This document shows positions 30,155 to 40,900 of a stretch of 64,000 nucleotides of DNA, in pieces; position 1 is the first letter of the stretch; every line of letters starts with the position of its first letter. The position numbers and the translations under genes are program-made. The stretch is taken from assembly GCA_001766655.1 (NCBI GenBank), contig MJCC01000011.1, forward strand, positions 184,017-248,016, in the 5' to 3' direction. The notes under the pieces were generated by a model. That model searched no databases. It worked only from the letters and a program-made list of their open reading frames with translations, and had not been told where the DNA came from. The DNA comes from Phytomonas francai. Lineage: Eukaryota; Euglenozoa; Kinetoplastea; Trypanosomatida; Trypanosomatidae.

Positions 30155-33100
30155 ATGAACACAGGCAACCTTCTTGAGACCGATCTAAATATGCTTGATG
30201 AAAATCTTAGCAACGCAAGCAAAAGTAGCCTGTCCATGATATCGTTGAAGAAGCAGAAGTCAACCAAAGATACATCTGCGGTGGTATCAAACGTCCCACG
30301 TCTCAGCGCAAGAGAGGTGTCCCGTTCCTCATGCCGCGGACTCCTTTCACGGATAGGGTTACTTAGTGCTCATCGCCGCAATTACAAGAAGAATCGTCTG
30401 AAGCCCGAGCAAGATAAATCGGAGCCCAATAACATATACAATAGTGGGGAATTTGACTCAAGCACATGCGCTCATCAAGTTAATAGAGATTCGCAAGTTT
30501 TAGGCAACTCGGAAACATTTTTTTCGCCGAGTGTGGAGCCGAACTCCAATCTTCTTGACCCAGTGCTTGTTTCTGAACAATTCGCTGATAGCCCTGAGGC
30601 GTCTGCTTCAAGACAACGTATTTGTCGGCAAAAGAAAAATCAGGATTTTGTCAAAAAACGCTTTGAAGGGCTGGCGGATTTAAATGCAGGATCTAATTCT
30701 ACCCCTTTGGTAGACTTCAAGGAGATCAGCACTACAAGTCGTCGCCTGCGGCATCCTATGAATGAGAAAGTAGATGCAATGCGTTTCGATAGTTGTCATG
30801 GAGGACAACAAAGCCGAAGTTTACTTGAAAGTAGTTCTCACTTTGCAACAGCAGTTCAGCTTGGTTCTCGTCATGTTGAACAAAATAAGTGTCTCAGCGG
30901 CAATTCCTCCTTTTCTACTCCTCACATTCTACCAGCAGAGGTCAGTCCTCGGGGCAGTGGCAAGGGCAGACGGGCACACACCTCGTTTACACAGTTGAGG
31001 GTTAATTCTTCTACGACGGGTTCATCCGCATGCCAGACGCTGCGAGACGCTAAATCAGTACTACGCAAGCATGCCCCAGCAAACGCTGTGTCTGCGGCGT
31101 CCAGTACACATGTGGCAATTAATTCTGTTATCGGATTGTCGCTGCATAGCTTTCATCCAACGAACTCTTTTCATAGCAGAAGTAGCAGCTTTAGAAGCAG
31201 AAGGGCTTGTGTGTGGCGTGGTGTTATGGCCAGTGACGCAGAGGATTCAATACACGACAAAGACTCGTCAACGATAGGGACCACTGTTGTGGCATCCTTT
31301 CCCCCTGGTGTAGAGACATCCCGTCATGGGATTGCTTCACAGAAAACGCAGTATCTTGCAAATTCAACACGCACTCACGAGGGCTCAGTTGACAGGAGTT
31401 TTCGAAGCTTTCCGAAAGGTCCACTTGACTCAGCATGTACTCCGTTTAGCCATACAACTTCGGACATAATTGCATCTCCATCAGAACAACAGGCGAACCC
31501 TAATTATACCTTTGGGCACGCATTACAATCCATAGTTATGGTACCTGGATCTGATCCCAGCTTGGGTCAAATTAGATCGCCACGGCTGACCTTTGAAATG
31601 CTTGACACTTCAAGCATTACAAGTTTTAATCCAGAGGAAACCACGAAAGACCTAAGCGCAAGTGATCGTAGCTCGTCCATGGGATCTGTCAATGGGATGC
31701 CGTTACGCGCGCGCATAATGGGACCTAAGTTGGTGCATCACCTCAGCTCGCGTTCTGCGCAATCCATCGATAATAGTAACACCAGCGATTCCGATCTGGA
31801 GGCAGAACACCAAAAGAAAGTGGATGAACTTCTCAAGCTTTTGACGGCAGACCATAGGCCCTGTAGATCAAATTCGTTAGTACCAGACGACCGTTTATCA
31901 AGGACTAGTAATAATAACACAGGTAATAGCGGAGATATGACAACAGGAGGTTTTGTACGTGTTGATGGTGTGGCTTCTGCATCTCATAACACTGTGAACT
32001 GCACGTGGGACTTAATAACTGGAAGTACCGAAACAGGTGTAGACCCAGCAGCAAACTCCAGTTCTGAAGAAAAAGCAATACCGAATAGCAGCGGATGGAC
32101 CTGCGTTGGCAGCCTTTTCAGCAGTCATGACTGGTATATGCGCATGCGACGTAAGAAGGACGACGACGGGACAGAGAACGATGAGGAATTCAAAAGTAGA
32201 GGATTTGATAAAAGCAAAGTGCATAATACTAATAGGTGCAGCTGTAGCGGTGGCTCTGACAGTATTGCATTGCCATCAGTAAGCGGAGATATAGAAACGA
32301 AGAGTGTTCTGAGCTCTCCTAGAAAGCTACCGTTGGGTGATAAAAGTGACACAGGAAAGCGGGAGAAGGGGTTACCGTTTCGGGGGACTTCATGCACCCA
32401 CGCCACGAACCAAACTGATGTGAGGATAAATAATTTTGAACCCTCCACGAATGTAGAAGGTCGCCAATCCCGTGAGGGAATTACTTTTAATTCCAGATCC
32501 AATCGCGTCTGTTCTTCAATGGATAATTCTCAGAAGAAGCAACTCCAAATCCAGAGTACCACGCCTATCAGCCTACAAAATGGACTGACAGCAGTGCCCC
32601 GATCCTCATCGGGGAGTTCTGCTCCTTTGGACGATCAGAAGCTTCCTACTAAAAAAAACGCACACCAAACAGGGTGTAGTGTCACCCCTGGTGAGAGTGT
32701 GAAAAGCAATTTTTATGAAGTCCCGATTCTTGTGCATCATGAATGCAATCTGAGGGTGTCACCCACTGGCAGAGAATCAAATCCGCCGTTGACCCCAGTC
32801 TCACAGAAAGCTAGTAATATTCCCCAGACTCCTGTAATCGTCCATGCCCATGAATTTCATCAGGTATCTTCTGTAACAGCACCCCAGCTTACTACACATA
32901 ATCACCAGGTCAACAGCAGCAGTAACCAGCACTTGCCTGACACCACGTGTGATCACAGCAATAGCACGCCAAAGCGCATTTCCAGTGCTTCAAGTCAAGA
33001 GAAAGCGCTTAAACATTCCAACAAGAGTACGGAGCAGGTACGTCTAGAACCTGTTATTGTTTCAACAAGCAAAGTTAAGCGGATAAAGAAAAAGACGCGT

Positions 33101-33964
33101 CAACGTCCAACTGTGCTTCCCACCACAAGTAACGTGCGCACAAACAGCGTAGGGAAAGTTAACAAGAGCCCATTATCGAAGAGTTACTGCATCGATGGGA
33201 TACCTTTCAGTATTCAAACTACTAAAGATGCATTCTTACCAGCGCTCCCTCAAGATCATCCAAAGATAGAATGCAATCCCACCTCTAGCGCAGCGTCTGC
33301 TAGCGAGACCGATCACTCCGTATCCCCAGAGTCAACGCTTTTACATTCGTCGTACTCTAGTGGTAATGGTAAGGCTTCGCAGGATTTCCCGCCTCACTGT
33401 ATTCAAGCCCGACGCAGGACCATCCCACACTGTACCAATACAAGTAAGATGGCCTCCCTCATCGATGTGTCTCTGAAGGCCGGCTCTGATTCACATGTGT
33501 TACCATTACAGAGGGAGGATAGTTCAACAGCTCAAGGAAACCTCCTGCATATCACTTGGCCTACCGGACGCAATCCCACGCCTATTTTGGCCCAAAATGT
33601 GACTAGCGCTGAGCCTGATCCTTGTCAGAAAGCGTCTCTCCCTCAGGTGAAGTCCGCTAAATTACAACCCTTTGGCCCCTTCAATAAGAGTCGTCGCATA
33701 CCAGCTTCAAAATCCAAGTTAGTAAGCAATGGCAAACTCCACCCTCCGTCTCCTGGGGTAGTTTTGCCGCAGTGGAAGCCATCTGATGCAAGCAAGCCAT
33801 TTGATACAAGTAAGCAGGTCGGTACTAGCAGGCCCGTGCTGTCGTCGGCATCTGCCAGCAAAAATGTAACCAGTGGGCAGGATGCTGACTTTAACACTGG
33901 CATTAGAACACGGACATCACAAACGCATTGTGGTGCCAATGTTGACGATCAAGCAGTGATTTGA
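30155..33964 (+). CDS. Large Ser-rich protein, function unknown
   Basis: A 1269-residue protein read from the first ATG (30155). The frame is open slightly further upstream, from 30131, but without an ATG. Composition is dominated by Ser, Thr, Asn, Gln and Pro, with scattered basic patches (KRIKKKTRQRP near residue 975) and no membrane segment. No catalytic or binding domain is recognised. One short hydrophobic, aromatic motif (SGWTCVGSLFSSHDWYMRMRRKK, about 645-667) stands out from the low-complexity background. It could be a helical docking or interaction segment. The protein lies directly after the DYRK kinase gene, and its Ser/Thr richness would suit a heavily phosphorylated scaffold, but that is only a guess. 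Confidence 0.75.
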   Translation: MNTGNLLETDLNMLDENLSNASKSSLSMISLKKQKSTKDTSAVVSNVPRLSAREVSRSSCRGLLSRIGLLSAHRRNYKKNRLKPEQDKSEPNNIYNSGEFDSSTCAHQVNRDSQVLGNSETFFSPSVEPNSNLLDPVLVSEQFADSPEASASRQRICRQKKNQDFVKKRFEGLADLNAGSNSTPLVDFKEISTTSRRLRHPMNEKVDAMRFDSCHGGQQSRSLLESSSHFATAVQLGSRHVEQNKCLSGNSSFSTPHILPAEVSPRGSGKGRRAHTSFTQLRVNSSTTGSSACQTLRDAKSVLRKHAPANAVSAASSTHVAINSVIGLSLHSFHPTNSFHSRSSSFRSRRACVWRGVMASDAEDSIHDKDSSTIGTTVVASFPPGVETSRHGIASQKTQYLANSTRTHEGSVDRSFRSFPKGPLDSACTPFSHTTSDIIASPSEQQANPNYTFGHALQSIVMVPGSDPSLGQIRSPRLTFEMLDTSSITSFNPEETTKDLSASDRSSSMGSVNGMPLRARIMGPKLVHHLSSRSAQSIDNSNTSDSDLEAEHQKKVDELLKLLTADHRPCRSNSLVPDDRLSRTSNNNTGNSGDMTTGGFVRVDGVASASHNTVNCTWDLITGSTETGVDPAANSSSEEKAIPNSSGWTCVGSLFSSHDWYMRMRRKKDDDGTENDEEFKSRGFDKSKVHNTNRCSCSGGSDSIALPSVSGDIETKSVLSSPRKLPLGDKSDTGKREKGLPFRGTSCTHATNQTDVRINNFEPSTNVEGRQSREGITFNSRSNRVCSSMDNSQKKQLQIQSTTPISLQNGLTAVPRSSSGSSAPLDDQKLPTKKNAHQTGCSVTPGESVKSNFYEVPILVHHECNLRVSPTGRESNPPLTPVSQKASNIPQTPVIVHAHEFHQVSSVTAPQLTTHNHQVNSSSNQHLPDTTCDHSNSTPKRISSASSQEKALKHSNKSTEQVRLEPVIVSTSKVKRIKKKTRQRPTVLPTTSNVRTNSVGKVNKSPLSKSYCIDGIPFSIQTTKDAFLPALPQDHPKIECNPTSSAASASETDHSVSPESTLLHSSYSSGNGKASQDFPPHCIQARRRTIPHCTNTSKMASLIDVSLKAGSDSHVLPLQREDSSTAQGNLLHITWPTGRNPTPILAQNVTSAEPDPCQKASLPQVKSAKLQPFGPFNKSRRIPASKSKLVSNGKLHPPSPGVVLPQWKPSDASKPFDTSKQVGTSRPVLSSASASKNVTSGQDADFNTGIRTRTSQTHCGANVDDQAVI

Positions 33965-34546
33965 AGGTATCATGTGTATCGAATTCATTAGTGTAATGAA
34001 AGAAAGAGAGAATGAAGATGGGAGTACATATCAATCGATAACTAAGGGTGCTTTTCTCCTGTTTTTGGATGTGACAAAACAGATCCCATTTCAATCTGAT
34101 GCATGTAATGCTATTGATCATCCCTAGAAGGAGAAATTGGGAGAGAGAGAAAAACAACAAAAAGGGTTTGAAAAAAAGTCCAAGAGGACTCTTTTTATTA
34201 CTTAATAAGACCTTTGATCTTTGGTATTTGATATAATTTATTGTATTTTAGCATCCAACATACTTGAGTTATTAATATTAATCCAAACGAGTGAACATGT
34301 AAAAATGAGGAAATATTAATACTATTTTCAATGACAATAATAAAATCAGTGTTAACGGCACATAGGCTTAGAACTGTGCTATCACATCATATCTATATTA
34401 TGTACATAGTTCAAGTTGTAAACCTTTCATTTTTTCATCAGTACGCAGGGCTAGGTTTTACCGTCGGGAAAAAAAGCAAAACACTAATGAGTATCTTTAT
34501 TCAGAAATGCTATTACTTAAAAACTCTAATGTTTTTAGCGCTCGCA

Positions 34547-34594
34547 ATTAATTTGGATTAATCTAGATTAATAATTTACTTTAATCAAATTAAT
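34547..34594. repeat. AT-rich inverted repeat with nested perfect palindrome
   Basis: The left arm (34547-34561) and right arm (34581-34594) are reverse complements except for one extra G. Inside lies a perfect 16-bp palindrome, attaatctagattaat, at 34557-34572. In RNA it could fold into a hairpin; in DNA it could form a cruciform. Confidence 0.8.
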
Positions 34595-34799
34595 GCCATC
34601 TGAATAGTCTAGTTAATTTGCTTATTACTTTTTTTATTTTCGGATTCGCGCACATCTTTAACCTTTCAGAGTTAAAAGCTAATTTTACAATAATTATACA
34701 TCCACATATATATTTCTGCTTGTAATATTATATAGAGGCCCCAAGGTAGGGCTATTTTGGGGAAAATTAACGAAGGCCATTCGATATTGTAGTAGTGTT

Positions 34800-34816
34800 C
34801 CCCCCCCCCCCCCCCC
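34800..34816. repeat. Homopolymer C17 tract
   Basis: Seventeen consecutive C on the + strand, followed by tccttcccc. It lies about 175 bases upstream of the ATG at 34990, so it may form part of the polypyrimidine tract for trans-splicing. Confidence 0.9.
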
Positions 34817-34989
34817 TCCTTCCCCTAATACTGCGGTATTTGCTTCCCATTTGAAGTCTAAATCTGTCTTGCATTGGAACCTAGCGTGGCAAACGAACTT
34901 GACAGTGTATGCGTTTATAGCATAGAATACATATCACAACAAGGAATATATTATTGTTGTTATTGTTATACATATTATTGACTAAGCCA

Positions 34990-37900
34990 ATGAAGTTATC
35001 TGCTGCGGTTTCACACGAATCTAAAACGAAATTAAATGATGGTGGCCTTACATTTTCTCGCTTGGCTGCTCAGGAGCAGCAAACACCGTACAAAGAGTAC
35101 ACCACACCAAAATCGTCAATTACACTTGGATCAAAAAGTGAAATAAGACGGAGGGTAGTGCCCACCCCCTTATTGATGTCTTACAAAAAAAAAGGCATAA
35201 GCAAAATTACTATTCCATCCCATGGGAGTTGTGGAAAGCACTCAAGAAGCATCATTACGCAGAAGCGCACAGATAGTCAGTATGGTTCTAGCACTATAGG
35301 GCGATCATTACTAACAGACAGGAATTCAAATGAATCTAGATGTTCTCATGTGCCCGGCACAAGTCGTTTAGTAAGTAACCCATATCTTTCTCGTTCACTT
35401 CATCCTTCATCACTGTCATCGCTTCGACCTGCTTCCACTTCTTTTGGGTCCACCGTTAGTCAGTATTGTTTGAACGTTGTACCTCAACACAGTTTTTCTG
35501 GGATTTTTAAGGCTGCTACATCAGTAACAGTGAGAACAAATTCCTCGATTAAGTCCCACAATAGCGCTAAGATTTGCTCATCCGAAAATTTCCATCCATC
35601 TAGAGTCGTTCCGTCATCTCATCTTGATGCTCTTGGAATCCCCACAGACAACATTGTGAAATCACTTTTTACTGAAAACACTCAAGAAAACTTCAACGGC
35701 GACGACACTCAAGGAGAACAACCCCACTTAGCCTTGGAACCTTCCATAAAGAATACAGGGGACCACACTAAATCTCTGAGATTTATCAATTCAGCTTTGC
35801 TCAAAAATTCAACATATGAACAGATCGAGAGGGGGGATGTAGGCCATGTGCCCTGTGATTATGGGAACTATGCCGAAGGTATAAATAGTGCCCATATGTG
35901 TGAGAGTCACTCTGGCGTTAGCTCCATTATCGGGACCTCTGAGTCAATTCCGGGTGAATCTCGAGCCCAACCAGCTCTTTGCACTCCCCACATACGCTCC
36001 CAATCGTTGCGTTTTTCATCCATGTGCAGTGAACGAGATGCCTCTGGTGCTCACCATCACTATCGTCAAAGCACCTCTCTCACTTCCATTAGAACCACCA
36101 GAAGCCATACCACGCCGCGCAATTGCAGAGGTAGACATAATTCAATAGGCTGCAGCCAGGGTCTTATCATGGCGCAGCCTTTAGAAACCGGTCCATACAC
36201 AACTTTGTGGGTTTCAGCCCAGGACGGAAGCATTGAGGTACGTTCTATGGCAAACCTTCGTACAATCATCGCTACTATTCCAAAGATGCCCAAATCCACC
36301 TTCGTGACCTCTTTATTGTGTATCGGCTTAAACAGGGTCGCCGCAGGACAGAGCGATGGTAGGATACGAATCTTCGATGCCTGCACGCTTAAAGAGCTGC
36401 AAGAGTTGAATGCCCATATCGCTGCCATTACGTGTATGACAATCGCCATGTTGCCAATCACTTTTCCCATTTGTTCTGCATCTCCTCAACAGACGGATAA
36501 GAATGATAGTAGTGGTACAGAACCAATGGGTGCCGCTTCTGGTGGATCGGTTGCTGTTATTCTCACTGGATCCCTAGACTGTACTATAGGTGTGTGGGAT
36601 AGCAAGACGCTGACACTGGTTTCTCGTCTAGAGGGCAATCGCAGCGGTGTCAGTGCACTCACTGCGAGTGTATGTGGTTGCTATGCTGTCAGTGGTAGTG
36701 TAGATGGTATCATTCGGTTGTGGAATCTTCTGACAAACACGCAGGTGAAGCTCGAGGAGGGGGAGAGGCAAGCTCTAGTTTGTCACCAGAAGCTTAGTAC
36801 TCCAAAGGGTGGATTGCCCCGAAGGAAACCACCCGAAAAAGTTGATAGTACGCCCAAAAGATCTGCTAAAGATGGACAATATAGCCTTTTTTCCTGTTCC
36901 GCTGCGTACCCTGGCATCGCTTCTCATTCAGTGCTCACACAGAAAAGGATTAAACACGGTAAGATCGTTAAGGAAAGATCATCGCGCTACGTTGCTAAAC
37001 AAAAGTCATTAGGGGGGAGCATTTTCTCTGCACGATTCTTTCCAGATGCGAAGAGTGGTGAAAAGCATAATATAACTAGGTCCTCTGTAGTGCCTGGCAC
37101 TTGCTTTACCCCTTTGCGAACCCCCATACGACAGACCAAGAAATACAATGCCGATAACATGACCAAAAGTTGTCATTTGAGCAAACCAAAGCCAAAAAAA
37201 CCAAATTTTGTAAAAATTACAGAGATAGCTACAACCGCATTGCATCATTCGGAGGAACATTTGCGTATGCTGACTTCAAACCAAAATTTTCGTGTCAGCT
37301 ACCCTAACTTTTACTTTCCTTGTTGCCACTCCTCTGATAAGGATTTCGAGAATCCTTGTGATTTCAACTGGCCCATTGACAACGCTCACAGAGATCTTAT
37401 ATCTGGACTAGTTGTGGTGCAGGATCGCCTACTTGTTACAGCATCCCGCGATGGAACCGCCAAGGTGTTTGGACTTCCTTCCGGTGTATTTCTCCGTTGT
37501 CTAGCAGTCCCTTCCAAGACACCCCTCTCGACAGTTTTCTTTGATCGTCAGCAGTGTCGCTTGCTATTGGGAGTGACAGATGGCACCCTGCTCGTGTATG
37601 ACCTTCTTTCTGAAGAGATGCCGATGGTTTTGCAAGCGAAGCTTCCAGTTATTTCTCTCTCTTCAGTGTATGTTCCCCTCTACGCTTTTACCATGAAACG
37701 ATTTTTTTTAGTTTCGGGTACATTTTCCCCCTATCAACGATCCTGTGATCAACCTGTGGGGGTCTCGTCTTCGGATATGGTAAGTGTAAAAACTCTGGCG
37801 CAGATGGACCTGACCACTATGGCACAAGATCCTGTAGGGAGACCTATGACGCATCGTGTAGGTGAACTGTCTCCGCGCGAGCTGTATCTCGCTGCCCAAC

Positions 37901-40900
37901 AAAGCGATCTACAGGCTAAGGTACAGGGAGACAAAGTTATTGTTTCAAAGGTCAGCACCATGGGGACATTGGAAGATATGCAGTTAGAACATATGCGTCA
38001 GAACGCCTTGGTCATGCAGCGGGTCTGCACTCGCGTCTTCTTTCTCCGGTACTTCCTCGCTTTACAAAGATGGTCTTTAAGAAAGCAATTCGCAGCCAAG
38101 AAGTCTTCGCAACCAAGGCCAACGCTCATCGTATTTGACGAGTATGTCATCCACAATTATTGGGTACGATGGAGGCTATGGTGTCGCAAGCGTTCCAAGA
38201 GACGCTGGTCGAATGCGGTAGTCCTACTCCAAAGTCGTGGTCACTATTCTAGGGTAGGCACAAAAAACATAGGAGATCATTGTGGTTTTCGAAAAAATCA
38301 GGATACGTGTGCTCTGACACATCAGCGTATTTGTTTTGCTGTTATTGCGTATCGGCATCACGTTTTCAGACAAGATTTCTTCCGGAACATATTCTGCCAG
38401 TGGGCGACTGCCTCTCGGACTAGACTCATCCTGAAACAAAGGGAGTATATTTTTAATCGTCTTTTCCAATCTTTTAGTACCCCTTTCTGTGGGACTTCTG
38501 GCACGCCGCAGATTCGTCTAGGGCAAGAGACTCAATGCAGAGGCCAACACCTACAGCTGCTTTCTCTAATTCACTACTTATGTGAACCCTCGAGGCAGCT
38601 TCTGCGCTGGTCCTACTATAGTCAGTGGAGGAAGCTAATTATTCATCAGCAGGAACAGATTGGGGAACGCGAAACCAATGCTGTCTCCCTACTCTCACGC
38701 GGGGAACTATGCCCTTTCCTGCTAGTACGTAGTGGGGTATTGCAGATGACCTGCTTTCGGAAATGGCGTATTTATGCGCTTTACGTTGCGAAAATTGTTC
38801 GTTTCAAGGAAGAAAAATATACAATGCATCGCGAATGGATGAGTTTGCAGAGTGCCATTAATGCATCCTCGCTAGAACAGCTTCGGGCTGAGGAGCTAGA
38901 ACTAGAAAGATGCGTTATACATACTACTTCTGAACGTGAGTCTTTGAAAGCGGCGGAGCGCACCGCACGGGAGGAAGTGACAGCGATGCAAATATCGGAA
39001 GCTATGAGTATTTTACTCGGTAGTTTCCTCAATGTGCCATTGCTAAATCATTTAATTACAAATCGCACTACTTCTAATCAACTTCAAACACAAAATACCA
39101 AGGGCTACGGCAGCGGCGGCAGGTGCTTTATCAATAGAGCCAACTCTCAACTCGATGCAGCTACCGAAGCTAGGCCCCCTTGTGTGCACCATCTGTTTGG
39201 TATTGGGGCACATCTGAGCATACCTCCACACAATAATCATCATCATTCAGCGTCTTTTGAGGAAAGCATTGCGGATAATAGCATTATATCCAATGCGACT
39301 GACGAACGTCAGTCTTTATCAGTTGCAACTATTTGCTCCACTACTGGGCGACTTAATACATCTTCATTCCACTTATTACAGGCTGTACTGTTGACTCTTA
39401 AGGGGGGAGTTTTCCACTGCTCTCGGGATAGACGGGCTCTTGTTGTTGCACACAACCTTACTGTACGACTTCATATTTTCGACTTAAATGCCACAGCGGT
39501 CACTGCCAATAATCTCGTTGACTCGGATGACACCTATGGCTCTCGGTACACCAGGAACACCCCCAACTTTGGGCAGGAGTACCGGCGCGGTGGCGCAGGC
39601 TTTCGCCCTTCACATTCTCTAGCTATGGAGGGCTTTCCACATCAGGGCAGGCAGGCCTGCGGTGGCGTATTACCATGGAGTGTGATGATGACTAACCGCC
39701 TCCACTGGAAATCCTTGGCCGATGTGAATAGTCGCGACCCCCCGGCACTTTTACAGGACAACAATCATGACGCGCATTCAAGGCCCCAGACAGACTCACA
39801 TATACAAGGGGGCGAATACAAGACGCTCGCAGAGGCATTTGACTCTATCACGCAAGAGCTGATTACGGTGCTTGGTGATGCCATTCGAGGTGCCGGTATT
39901 AGTGAAAAAACTGCCCTTTTACCAATACTAGCTTCTAATGGTTCTTTTGATTACGATAGAGGTTTCCTGCCCCTTTATGATGATGAAGCTATCGGACCTA
40001 TTGAGCCACACAACTATTCGCAAACGCCGCCGATTCCCTCTCCTTTTCATATAGGATATTCCAAACAGCACGTGCCTAGTTCGTCTTCCCTACACCTATG
40101 TGTGAGGGAAAAGTATGATTGTACTTCGGATTTGCATCAACAAATCCCACAAGCATCACAGTCTCCCTTAGCCGAACGTGAAACGCAGGCTTTACACAAG
40201 TTAGTGCAACGGCCTGCGCATGCACTGCAATGGATACGTCTGATTTCTTCTAAGTTGCACCACCAAATCATGACTTTAGTCGTGAAGCTCATAGTCCTCT
40301 ATGATAGCTTTATCGCACATAGTGAGATGAGTTTTGAGGGTGCTAACGGCATCTCCACCCGGGGCTCTAGCACTGTGTGTCCACTCAGTGCTAGTTGCTT
40401 GTGCAGCGATTCCATCGCCGCATTACTGATCCAGCATGCGGCACCGCTGTTGATGTTACTTCATAACAAACTGTGGGAACAGCAAATACAATTAAAAGCT
40501 TTGGCAGAGACTTACACTAAACCAATTTCGATGTCCTTTGAGGACGCCAAGGGCGGTAATGATGGATTGGGTTCAGCTAACTTTGGTGACTCGTATTCTC
40601 CAGACTTGCAGGATACTTTTTTAAACACTTACAACACCATCCCTGGAAGCAGCTGTGCCTCATCGTTGGAGAGTAGTTTCGTGCAAAGTACTTCCCTACG
40701 ACTGCAACACACACCGTTCCATTTGCCCCAACCACAGCTGCGTCTTTCAAACGTAATAGACAGCAAGGGCCGCACCAGTCAACTATCGGGCTGCCGAACT
40801 GCCTCTTGTGACCGTTCCCAGACAGGGGAGAGCTTGACCAACGGCGGCACGCGTTCTCATTGGGCTTGTGACTCTGTGTCGAGTGCGAGGGTGACTACAA

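Larger units (their letters stand above)
33965..34989. other. Gene-free spacer with inverted repeat and poly-C tract
   Basis: AT-rich spacer of 1 kb. It contains an AT-rich inverted repeat at 34547-34594 and a run of 17 C at 34800-34816, both upstream of the next ATG. The frame at 34331-34561 overlaps the inverted repeat and is not called. Confidence 0.6.

Noticed and set aside
34954..34989. Upstream extension of the WD40-Sfi1-PDZ protein
   Set aside because: It starts at TTG and is T-rich; the first ATG in frame is at 34990.
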